This document shows positions 1-6,612 of a stretch of DNA of 10,064 nucleotides, one piece after another. The stretch is from Rhodospirillaceae bacterium (lineage in GTDB: Bacteria; Pseudomonadota; Alphaproteobacteria; Rhodospirillales; Magnetovibrionaceae): NCBI GenBank assembly GCA_002401565.1, contig NVTL01000010.1:39412-49475 (forward strand), in the 5' to 3' direction. Numbering within the stretch: position 1 is the stretch's first letter; every line of letters starts with the position of its first letter. The position numbers and the translations under genes are program-made. The notes beneath the pieces were generated by a model. The model saw only the letters and a program-made list of their open reading frames with translations. It did no database searches and had not been told where the DNA came from.

Positions 1-665
1 CTTACGCCATCTGCGATTTCTTGGGGCATCACGCGTCGTCTTAGCGGTATTTCGGTCCATTGGCGAACAAAATCGTCTTCGCCTTGGCGTTCATTTCTGA
101 TTGTTGGCCCCGGCCCAATGCCGTTCACCCGAATTTTCGGGGCCAAAGCCATCGCCATGGTTTGGGTCAAGGTCCACAACGCCGTTTTCGATAACGTATA
201 CGTCATGAAAAACGGCGTCAGGTTCCACACCCGTTGGTCCAAAACATTAATGATGTTGCCTTCTAAGCCTTCGGGTAATTGGTCTGCAAACATTTGGGAC
301 AATACAAAAGGTGCGCGCAAGTTGACGTCCATATGCTTGTCCCAGCCGTCCCGCGTGGCATTTTCGGCAGTATCGTTTTCAAACACCGAGGCATTGTTGA
401 TCAACGCCGACAACGGTCCCAAAGCCTTTGTCGCATCAGGAATAAGGGTGCGGACTTGGTCTTCAACGGCTAAATCGGCCTGAATCAAAGTTGCTCGCCC
501 GCCCGATTTGCGAATGGTCGAGACCAAATCTTCACCGGCTTCTTGGGATTGCAGGTAATGCACGGCAATGCCGTACCCCTTGGCCGCCAAATCTAGTGCG
601 ATCACCCGGCCAATGCGATTGGCCGCCCCGGTGATCAAAACATTGGTGGTGTGTATGTCCGTCAT
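1..665 (-). CDS. SDR-family pteridine reductase-like oxidoreductase (FolM/PTR1 type), C-terminus cut by window edge
   Basis: This is an NADPH-dependent short-chain reductase, 221 codons visible, still open at the left edge. Seen: a Rossmann start with TGAANRIG at residues 12-19, which fits the TGxxxRxG nucleotide motif of pteridine reductases; ADL at 63-65; NNAS at 90-93; and an active site of Asp143, Tyr156 and Lys160. The Asp-to-Tyr distance of 13 and the Tyr-x-x-x-Lys spacing equal those of Leishmania PTR1 (Asp181, Tyr194, Lys198), where Asp replaces the usual SDR serine. GIGPGP follows at 182-187. From family knowledge the likely role is cytoplasmic reduction of dihydropterin or dihydrofolate-type substrates; the exact substrate is inferred. 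The ATG at 665 is the first start after an in-frame TAA 45 bases upstream. No clear Shine-Dalgarno is seen. It follows the antiporter gene by 51 bases. Another SDR substrate is possible. Confidence 0.92.
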   Translation of the reverse strand, partial: MTDIHTTNVLITGAANRIGRVIALDLAAKGYGIAVHYLQSQEAGEDLVSTIRKSGGRATLIQADLAVEDQVRTLIPDATKALGPLSALINNASVFENDTAENATRDGWDKHMDVNLRAPFVLSQMFADQLPEGLEGNIINVLDQRVWNLTPFFMTYTLSKTALWTLTQTMAMALAPKIRVNGIGPGPTIRNERQGEDDFVRQWTEIPLRRRVMPQEIADGV

Positions 666-716
666 TGCAAAATCATGAGCGAAAGAAACGCCGAAGGCAA
701 GGCCCGCGTCTTAAAC

Positions 717-1694
717 TTAGCCCAACATCCCCATAACCTTGTCCACGCCAATAGCCTGGGTCGTAATGTAAACACCATAAATAGAGGCAAAAATGATGCC
801 ATCAATACGACCGATGCGCTTGCCCAGCGTCAAATACGCCAACAGTAAAACCGTGGCCGCCATCATCACCCACAAATCGAAATTTTGCAGTTGTTCGGGA
901 ACCGACAAGGGCACGATAAACGCCACGCCACCGCCAACACACATGATGTTAAACAGGTTCGAGCCGATTACGTTGCCAATCGCCACGTCCGTATGTCCGC
1001 GCAACGCCGCCATCACGGACGCCGCCAGTTCCGGCAAAGACGTGCCAAAGGCAATCAACGTCAAACCGATCACTTCTTCGGATACGCCAAAACCACGGGC
1101 CACAACCGTGCCGCCCGTGACCAGCAATTCAGCCCCATACGCCACCGCAATCAAACCACCGATCAGCAACAGCCACGCCGTGCGCATGCTCACGTCAATG
1201 TCTTGAACTTCTTCGGCTTCTTGTTCGTGAAGTTGGGCACTGGCATGGTTGCCCTTGCGTTCGCGCATATACGAAAACACAAAATAAGCGACCAAAATCA
1301 AAAACATTGACCCGCCCATTAAGGATCCAATTTCCCCGGTCAAACAGACCCAAGCGAACAAAACCGTACTGCCCATAACCATCAAGGCATCGCGAATAAC
1401 CGCGCGCACATTAACGGCAATCGGCGCAAACAACGCTGTTACGCCCAAGATCAAAAAGACGTTGGCAATGTTCGAGCCAATGATGTTGCCCATCGCCAAA
1501 CCGGACTTACCGTCCAAGGACGCGTTCAGGCTGACCACAAATTCAGGAGCCGATGTGCCAAAGGCCACCACCGTCATGCCGATCAACATCGCGGACAAGC
1601 CGGCTTTGGCAGCCACTTGCACGGCACCGCGGACCAAAAATTCAGCCCCGCCCAATAACAAGACAAATCCGCCTAAAATCTGTAAATAAACCAT
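717..1694 (-). CDS. CaCA-family calcium/sodium (or cation) antiporter, YrbG-like
   Basis: This is an integral inner-membrane antiporter of 325 residues, a usual length for the bacterial CaCA (NCX/YrbG) family, which exchanges Ca2+ for Na+ or H+. The two inverted alpha repeats are plain. Repeat 1 has GTSAPE at 46-51 and GNIIGSN at 69-75. Repeat 2 has GTSLPE at 217-222 and GNVIGSN at 240-246. Glu51 and Glu222 match the ion-binding glutamates of archaeal NCX. The sequence is nearly all hydrophobic helices (about five per half) with one charged loop near 142-170 joining the halves; the loop is rich in Glu, Asp and Gln. The start lies 6 bases after the rppH stop, with an AGGA about 10 bases upstream inside the end of rppH, so translation is probably coupled. 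The ion actually exchanged cannot be read from sequence. Confidence 0.94.
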   Translation of the reverse strand: MVYLQILGGFVLLLGGAEFLVRGAVQVAAKAGLSAMLIGMTVVAFGTSAPEFVVSLNASLDGKSGLAMGNIIGSNIANVFLILGVTALFAPIAVNVRAVIRDALMVMGSTVLFAWVCLTGEIGSLMGGSMFLILVAYFVFSYMRERKGNHASAQLHEQEAEEVQDIDVSMRTAWLLLIGGLIAVAYGAELLVTGGTVVARGFGVSEEVIGLTLIAFGTSLPELAASVMAALRGHTDVAIGNVIGSNLFNIMCVGGGVAFIVPLSVPEQLQNFDLWVMMAATVLLLAYLTLGKRIGRIDGIIFASIYGVYITTQAIGVDKVMGMLG

Positions 1695-1700
1695 GTCTGT

Positions 1701-2195
1701 TTAGTCCTTAACGTTTAAATGCTTAAAAGTCGCGACGATGTCTTGGTATAGGTCACGTTTAAATTCAACAATCAAATCCGGGATGGTTTCAAAATCAGCC
1801 CATTTCCACGTGGAAAATTCGGGATGTTTGTCAGCGGTCAGATCGATATCTGAATCATCCCCTAAATAGCGCAGAGCATACCATTTTTGCTTTTGGCCGC
1901 GATAGCGCCCTTTCCAAACTTTTTTTTGAACCGCTTTGGGCAGTTCATAGGTCAGCCAATCGGGGCTTTGGGCAATGATCTCGGCATTATTAGTGCCGAT
2001 TTCTTCTTTTAGTTCCCGCCAGATGGCTTCGTTTGGGTCTTCATCATGATCAATGCCACCTTGGGGCATTTGCCAAGCGTCGCCCGGTGTATCAATGCGT
2101 TTGGCGACAAACACTTGCCCCTTTGCATTAAACAAAACGGCACCAACACCCAAGCGGTACGGCAGATCTTCTGACTTTGTACTATTTTTGCTCAT
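1701..2195 (-). CDS. rppH: RNA pyrophosphohydrolase (Nudix hydrolase)
   Basis: RppH removes pyrophosphate from triphosphorylated mRNA 5' ends in the cytoplasm, opening transcripts to RNase E decay. The protein has 164 residues, close to other alphaproteobacterial RppH/IalA proteins. Seen: PYRLGVGAVLFN near 12-23, the RppH-type N-terminus; WQMPQGGID at 41-49; and a complete Nudix box from Gly46 to Thr68 with Glu52, Arg60, Glu61, Glu64, Glu65 and Gly67 in the Gx5Ex7REUxEExGU pattern. WKGRYRGQKQKWY at 94-106 and the FSTWKW segment at 127-132 are also typical of RppH rather than other Nudix enzymes. The start follows the deacetylase stop by 9 bases; the only SD-like bases, AGG, lie about 12 bases upstream, so initiation may rely on coupling. 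A diadenosine polyphosphatase role is the older name for the same family. Confidence 0.95.
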   Translation of the reverse strand: MSKNSTKSEDLPYRLGVGAVLFNAKGQVFVAKRIDTPGDAWQMPQGGIDHDEDPNEAIWRELKEEIGTNNAEIIAQSPDWLTYELPKAVQKKVWKGRYRGQKQKWYALRYLGDDSDIDLTADKHPEFSTWKWADFETIPDLIVEFKRDLYQDIVATFKHLNVKD

Positions 2196-2204
2196 AAAGG
2201 GGTT

Positions 2205-3965
2205 TTACCTGATCAGTTGTTTATTCGCCAGTGCAGAAACCGGAACCAAACGCATTTTTTTAGACGGCAACGCCTGCAACCAAGTGCTGAGGTACTTAAG
2301 GCTTAACGGTGTCGCCGAAATTCTGGCGATCGTCATGGACCGTTTTAACGCCAAAGTTTCTAATTCTTTTAATTGGCGTAAAACGGCGGCTTTGCCCACA
2401 GCTTCGTCTATATTCAATTCCACAGCGGCCCACGGTAATTTCACCTTATAAGCCATACGGGTGCCTTTTGATTCTTTGGCGCCCCCATCGACATACATCA
2501 AACCCCGCCGTTTGAGCTCTCGCATGATGCCCTGAACTTGATCTTCATCTTTTAAGAAGTTGCCACCATATACCGCTAATACCCCAAAATAGCCCGCCGT
2601 GCGGCTAAGGATGAATTCAAGTTTTTGGATATTTTCATCCAACGATACAATCGACCTTAAGGCCGCAGGCCCCGGATCATCAAAGGGAAAATTCGCGGGT
2701 TCAGACGGCATTTCAATCAGCACTTCATGGCCTTTTTCACGCATCTTTTTGACCCAGAAATCCAAACCACGAGCATAAATATCCAACGAAAAAGTCACAT
2801 CCGAAGGCATACTGGCAATCGCGGCTTCGGTCGACGCCCTGGAAATGCCCAGCCCGGTCACGACTATCGCAATTTGCGGTAACGCCGCATCGCCTTCGGT
2901 GGCGGGGCGGGCATAGGCCTTGAAAGAACTGTATCCATCTTCGGCGACCATGGGCAACGGGCCGATATCAGTTTGTTTCACCAAATTGGATAAAGGCGCC
3001 ACGGTCAAAGCGGCCGAGGGCGGCCATGCGGGTAAGCCAGCATACGAAGCGGCGGTCGAAGACGGCACAACAATGCCCATGCCGGGTTGTTGCACTTTAT
3101 CCAAGCCCAGATCGGCCAGATGCGCCCCCAACCCCGATGAGGCAATTAAGTTGCCACCGCTCAACGTTCCGGGTTCTGGTTTTTGCGGCACGGGCGCGGC
3201 TGGTGCAGTGGGTGGCGTTGGTGCAGCAGGCGTTTGAGCCGCCGGAGCATGTGGGGGCGATAAAGCGGCTGAAGGGGCTGGGGTCGGCTTTTTAAGCGGC
3301 GGCAAGGCGTCTAAACTAAACACTGTTCCATCCGCAGGTAGGTTTGCAGCCGTGTCAGGGGCGGCCTCGCCACCGCCCCAAATCATCCACGACACACCAC
3401 CCAAAACGATTGCGGCCGCAAGACCGCCTCCGCCAAACATGAGGAGCTTTTTGCGTTTTTCGCGAACCGCATCTTCGTCTTCATCATCATCATCATCAAA
3501 GCCGTCGTCAAAATCAGCCAGGTCAATACCGCCAGCATCATCCTCAGCCTGCTCATCCGGGGCTTCATCAAAGTCCGGCATGGCTTCAAGATCGGCAATC
3601 GCCTGCGCGTCTCGCTTGGCTTCGTCGCCTAATTCTTCGGCGAACGGGTCTTTTTCTTCGTCCGCATCGTTTTCATCTGGGAAGTTGTCTTCATCATCAT
3701 CGTCGTCATCGTCGTCATCGTCGGGGAAATTATCATCGTCGGCGTCAGCCGTGCCAGAAGCTTCTACGGCGGCGGCTTTAATTTCGGCGTCTCGGGCGTC
3801 TAGGTCTCCAAGATCGCCAAACAGGTCCTCTTCTTCCTCTTCGATCACCGATGTTGAATGTTCGTCGTCGTCACCACCTTTATTGCGTTTCAGCAAAGCC
3901 ATAGGGTTCAGGCGTGCCAACACGCCTGTTAATGCCCCTAATTTACTGATCAGCGGAAGCTTCAC
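2205..3965 (-). CDS. Membrane-anchored divergent polysaccharide deacetylase (YibQ-like) with long acidic N-terminal arm, probable pseudoenzyme
   Basis: This 586-residue protein is much longer than YibQ of E. coli (about 320). Order of parts: a short basic start; a highly acidic region about 31-167 with ten Asp in a row at 82-91 and two DNFPD motifs; basic REKRKK at 168-173; one membrane helix about 174-197; a Pro/Ala-rich linker about 221-265; and a divergent polysaccharide deacetylase domain about 363-580. By the positive-inside rule the acidic arm is cytoplasmic and the domain periplasmic. IAIVVTGLG at 365-373, GHEVLIEMPSEP at 412-423, DDPGP at 429-433 and LMYVDG at 489-494 mark the domain. 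The usual Asp-Asp is Thr-Gly, and the NHMGS-like motif reads AVYGG (464-468), so catalysis is doubtful. The start is GTG, with a strong AAAGGGGGAG site 8 bases upstream. The place after envC and ctpA suggests a role in the cell wall or division. Confidence 0.86.
   Translation of the reverse strand: MKLPLISKLGALTGVLARLNPMALLKRNKGGDDDEHSTSVIEEEEEDLFGDLGDLDARDAEIKAAAVEASGTADADDDNFPDDDDDDDDDDEDNFPDENDADEEKDPFAEELGDEAKRDAQAIADLEAMPDFDEAPDEQAEDDAGGIDLADFDDGFDDDDDEDEDAVREKRKKLLMFGGGGLAAAIVLGGVSWMIWGGGEAAPDTAANLPADGTVFSLDALPPLKKPTPAPSAALSPPHAPAAQTPAAPTPPTAPAAPVPQKPEPGTLSGGNLIASSGLGAHLADLGLDKVQQPGMGIVVPSSTAASYAGLPAWPPSAALTVAPLSNLVKQTDIGPLPMVAEDGYSSFKAYARPATEGDAALPQIAIVVTGLGISRASTEAAIASMPSDVTFSLDIYARGLDFWVKKMREKGHEVLIEMPSEPANFPFDDPGPAALRSIVSLDENIQKLEFILSRTAGYFGVLAVYGGNFLKDEDQVQGIMRELKRRGLMYVDGGAKESKGTRMAYKVKLPWAAVELNIDEAVGKAAVLRQLKELETLALKRSMTIARISATPLSLKYLSTWLQALPSKKMRLVPVSALANKQLIR
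3693..3722 (-). repeat. GAT/GAC trinucleotide tract encoding ten Asp
   Basis: Ten consecutive Asp codons (mixed GAC and GAT) encode residues 82-91 of the YibQ-like protein. The mixture of synonymous codons argues for selection on the acidic protein rather than recent pure slippage, though tract length may still vary between strains. A shorter Asp run, residues 157-161, is encoded at about 3483-3497 by nearly pure GAT codons. Confidence 0.85.
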
Positions 3966-3973
3966 TTCGGCGT

Positions 3974-3983
3974 CTCCCCCTTT
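3974..3983 (-). promoter_or_regulatory. Shine-Dalgarno site deciding the GTG start of the YibQ-like gene
   Basis: On the minus strand AAAGGGGGAG lies 8 bases before the GTG at 3965. It sits in the 34-base gap after the ctpA stop, so this gene has its own strong ribosome entry. No other start codon is in frame between the site and the GTG. Confidence 0.75.
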
Positions 3984-3999
3984 AAAAAACCGCTGTGAC

Positions 4000-5337
4000 T
4001 TAGTTTGACATATTGCTGAACAATGTGATGCCGTTAATCAAGTCCAAAGCACGGGTCAATTGATAGTCCTGTGGTTTTTCATCCTTAGCATCAACGGCTT
4101 CAGCCGCAGCTTTTTCATCGGCAGCTTTGCCATTTTCTTTGTCCAAAGCGCCACGCAGGTCACGTTCACGGCGCTGGCTTTTGGGTTCAACCACTTCCAA
4201 TTTAGATTGTGGCACGTTGATATCGGGGGAAATGCCCACCGATTGAATAGAACCACCGGACGGCGTGTAATACCGGGACGTGGTCATGCGCATGGCCCCA
4301 AATTCACCGTTGTTGAGCGGCGTAATGGTTTGCACAGACCCTTTGCCAAACGATTTTGTGCCCATGATGATGGCGCGACCGTGGTCTTGCAAAGCCCCCG
4401 CAACAATTTCTGACGCCGAGGCTGAGCCCCCATTGATCAACACAACAACGGGCAAGCCATCGACCATGTCGCCCGGACGTGCATTAAAGCGTTGGGCTTC
4501 TTCGGGATGTTGTTCTGACCGAATAGACACCACTTCGCCTTTGCTCAAGAAAATTTCCGACACGGAAATGGCTTCGGTCAGCAATCCACCGGGATTGTTG
4601 CGCAAATCCAAGACCACACCGCGCATGGTTTTCCCCGCGGCTTTAAGTTCTTTTTTGTGTTTCAAAAGGGCCTTTTTCAGGCCTTCTGTCGGCTTGCCGT
4701 TAAACGACGTAATGCGCAGATAGCTGATATCATCTTCTAAACGCGCCTTCACCGTGGTCAAGGGAATCACTGCGCGCGTTAAAGTCACTTCAAAGGGCTT
4801 GCTGCCTTCACGTAAAATTTTCAACACCAGATCTTTACCGACGGGTCCACGCATTTTGTCTACGGCTTGGGACAAGGTCAGGCCCAACACGGGCTCACCA
4901 TCCAAATGCGTAATCAGGTCGTTGGGTTTTATCCCGCCGCGCGCCGCTGGCGTATCGTCAATCGGAGACACAACCTTGACCAAGCCATTTTCCATGGTCA
5001 CCGTAATGCCCAGCCCACCAAATTCACCTTTGGTTTCGACGCGCATTTCTTTGAACGCCCTGGCACTCATGTAACTGGAATGCGGATCAAGCGAGCTCAA
5101 CATGCCGTTAATGGCGGCTTCGATCAGCTCTTGATCGGATGGTTTTTCCACATAATCGGCCCGCACCCGTTCGAACACATCGCCAAACAGCTGAAGCAAT
5201 TTATAGGTTTCTTCGGGGCTAAGTTCTTTAGCAGCCGTGTCTTCTGCGGCAAAAGCCTGGGAAGTCGGTACAGACATAAAGAGGAAAGCGGCGAAAAACG
5301 TCGCCAATAGAGAACCTGAAAAAGTGCGCATAATCAT
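4000..5337 (-). CDS. ctpA: S41-family C-terminal processing protease
   Basis: This is a periplasmic carboxyl-terminal processing serine protease with a Ser/Lys dyad. Its 445 residues match short CtpA proteins rather than the much longer Prc of E. coli. Seen: a signal peptide about 1-30 with a plausible AFA cleavage site; an N-terminal helical region with DPHSSYM at 84-90; a PDZ domain about 98-180 with GLGITV at 108-113; and the S41 core with LDLRNNPGG at 243-251. The catalytic residues are Ser307 in GGSASASE, Lys332 in SFGKGSVQ and Gln336; the spacing equals that of B. subtilis CtpB (Ser309, Lys334, Gln338). A charged Lys/Glu/Ala-rich tail covers about 386-425. The ATG overlaps the envC stop as ATGA. 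Met3, at 5331, has a better placed AAGGG 6 bases upstream and may be the true start; the signal peptide survives either way. In other bacteria Ctp proteases trim or degrade cell-wall hydrolases and lipoproteins; the substrate here is unknown. Confidence 0.96.
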   Translation of the reverse strand: MIMRTFSGSLLATFFAAFLFMSVPTSQAFAAEDTAAKELSPEETYKLLQLFGDVFERVRADYVEKPSDQELIEAAINGMLSSLDPHSSYMSARAFKEMRVETKGEFGGLGITVTMENGLVKVVSPIDDTPAARGGIKPNDLITHLDGEPVLGLTLSQAVDKMRGPVGKDLVLKILREGSKPFEVTLTRAVIPLTTVKARLEDDISYLRITSFNGKPTEGLKKALLKHKKELKAAGKTMRGVVLDLRNNPGGLLTEAISVSEIFLSKGEVVSIRSEQHPEEAQRFNARPGDMVDGLPVVVLINGGSASASEIVAGALQDHGRAIIMGTKSFGKGSVQTITPLNNGEFGAMRMTTSRYYTPSGGSIQSVGISPDINVPQSKLEVVEPKSQRRERDLRGALDKENGKAADEKAAAEAVDAKDEKPQDYQLTRALDLINGITLFSNMSN

Positions 5338-6593
5338 CCCTTAGGTGTTCCTTTGCTGGCAATCAGCCATGGCAGGGGGTTAATTGGTTGGTTGTTCCGT
5401 CGAAATTCTACATAAAGAACGGGGCTAGCGCCACCGTCAAGGCTGCCTTTATCTGACATCTTTGCCACGGGCTCGCCCGCAAGCACAGGTTGACTGATTT
5501 GGGCGTCTATGCGGCCCAATCCCGCAAGCAGGCTATGATATCCTTCACCGTGATCAATGATCAAGAGCTGGCCGTAACCGCGAAACGGTCCGGCAAAGAC
5601 CACGGTGCCGTCAAAGGGGGAAATCACCTGACCACCTTCGCGGGTGGCAATCGACAAACCTTTGCGGGTTTGACCGCCTTCTAAGGCTTGGCCATACAGC
5701 CCAACCAAGCGGCCGGCGGCGGGATAAGGCAGGCGCCCTCGGGCCTTTGAAATCAGGCTGATGTTGCCCAAGGCCTTTAGGTTCGGGGCCTGAACCGGCG
5801 TGGTCGCACGTGATGACCTTAAAGCGTTGGCTTTCAGAGTGTTGGCGGCCTTTAAATCATCGGCTTTTTTCTGGCTGTTCAAACGTCCCACTAAATCGCG
5901 CAAAGACTTGGCTGTTTTGGCGAGTTTTCGGGCCTTTGATTTTGCGACCCGGCCTTTCGAAAGGGCTTCGGCGCGCAACGCGGCCTTTTTCTGACGAATC
6001 ACGTTGATACGATTTTCTTCGACTTGTAAGTTTTCCAAAGCACTGTGCAGAGCCGCTTGGCGGATTTCCACTTGGCCACGGGTATCGTCTAAATCTTCGA
6101 TTTCACTGCGCAGCATATTGGCCCGGCCTTCGATGGCGGGCACGGCGGCGCGCAATAAAATCGCCGACCGCACGGTGTCTTCGGGCGGTATGGGTTGGGC
6201 GATCAAAGCTTCGGTGGGAAACCGGGCAATCCGGCTTAACGCCATCACCACGCCGGAAAATTGCTGGCGGCGTTCGCGCAACTGTGCACCCTTTTGCGTA
6301 GCTTCGCGTTTCAGTCTGGCCAGTTCGCCTTCCAACATGACGACTTGCAGCTCTTGTTCCTGCACCCGTCCGGCAGCGGCGACCAAATCCACGTTAATCA
6401 GATTGATTTCAGATTTTAACTGGTCTGCGCGTTTGCGTTGGCGCTGGCTTTCGGCATTGTTTTTTTGAATTTTAAGTTCGACGTCTTTAAGCTTTTGACC
6501 CGTGTTTTGAACCCCTGCTGCCAGACCCGCAAAGGGCATAGTCAACACAGCCAACAACATCACCAATAAAAGTGGTTTCGGGTTTAAGCTCAT
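5334..6593 (-). CDS. envC: Murein hydrolase activator EnvC (coiled coil plus degenerate LytM domain)
   Basis: EnvC activates periplasmic N-acetylmuramyl-L-alanine amidases that split septal peptidoglycan, under control of FtsEX. The 419 residues equal the length of E. coli EnvC. Seen: a signal peptide about 1-26; long charged coiled-coil stretches about 30-112 and 155-215, rich in Lys, Arg, Glu and Gln; a basic Lys/Ala-rich region about 213-260; and a C-terminal LytM/M23-fold domain about 285-410. The metal ligands of active M23 peptidases are missing: the His-x-Gly-x-Asp site reads Arg310-Lys-Gly-Leu-Ser314, and the final His-x-His site reads Leu393-Tyr-Val. This non-enzymatic state is normal for EnvC. 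The start ATG is 8 bases after the gpmI stop and lies inside a 12-bp tandem duplication. Placement after gpmI matches E. coli gpmI-envC-yibQ. Confidence 0.92.
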   Translation of the reverse strand: MSLNPKPLLLVMLLAVLTMPFAGLAAGVQNTGQKLKDVELKIQKNNAESQRQRKRADQLKSEINLINVDLVAAAGRVQEQELQVVMLEGELARLKREATQKGAQLRERRQQFSGVVMALSRIARFPTEALIAQPIPPEDTVRSAILLRAAVPAIEGRANMLRSEIEDLDDTRGQVEIRQAALHSALENLQVEENRINVIRQKKAALRAEALSKGRVAKSKARKLAKTAKSLRDLVGRLNSQKKADDLKAANTLKANALRSSRATTPVQAPNLKALGNISLISKARGRLPYPAAGRLVGLYGQALEGGQTRKGLSIATREGGQVISPFDGTVVFAGPFRGYGQLLIIDHGEGYHSLLAGLGRIDAQISQPVLAGEPVAKMSDKGSLDGGASPVLYVEFRRNNQPINPLPWLIASKGTPKG

Positions 6594-6612
6594 TCAATCG
6601 CTCATTCAATCA
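6589..6612. repeat. 12-bp tandem direct duplication across the gpmI/envC junction
   Basis: On the plus strand CTCATTCAATCG (6589-6600) is followed at once by CTCATTCAATCA (6601-6612), identical at 11 of 12 positions. On the coding strand each copy carries ATTGAATGAG. The upstream copy supplies the end of gpmI and its TGA, the downstream copy supplies the envC ATG. Confidence 0.9.
6594..6605 (-). other. Three-codon mini-ORF (Met-Ser-Asp-stop) between gpmI and envC
   Basis: The ATG at 6605 overlaps the gpmI TGA as ATGA and is in frame with envC, but reads ATG-AGC-GAT-TGA and stops. The next codon is the envC ATG at 6593. Whether ribosomes start here is unknown; if they do, they would end directly against the envC start and could re-initiate. 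Confidence 0.5.

Noticed and set aside
118..483. Plus-strand open frames opposite the SDR gene
   Set aside because: The minus strand encodes a clear SDR with motifs in order through this stretch; the plus-strand translation has no recognisable features.
666..716. Possible terminator between the antiporter gene and the SDR gene
   Set aside because: Only weak pairing is possible (a 3-bp GCC/GGC stem, or a 6-bp stem with a wobble and a 14-base loop), followed by broken T/C bases rather than a T-run.
3478..3723. Repeated TCATCATCG-like triplets that might suggest a repeat array
   Set aside because: These are codon-level Asp runs inside a gene, not spaced direct repeats; there are no spacers, so it is not CRISPR.
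3966..3999. T-run in the ctpA to deacetylase gap as a terminator
   Set aside because: A run of six T on the coding strand exists, but no GC-rich stem precedes it, and a strong ribosome site follows.
3352..4008. A 218-residue plus-strand open frame rich in Ser
   Set aside because: It is the antisense of the acidic Asp/Glu codons and Pro/Ala linker of the YibQ-like gene; GAT/GAC/GAA read backwards give Ser-type codons. No family motifs are present.
4867..5310. Plus-strand open frame of 147 residues opposite ctpA
   Set aside because: Shadow of ctpA, whose signal peptide and PDZ domain lie here on the minus strand.
5334..5740. EnvC C-terminal domain as an active M23 endopeptidase
   Set aside because: The zinc-ligand His and Asp positions are replaced (Arg310, Ser314, Leu393-Tyr394-Val395), as is normal for EnvC activators.
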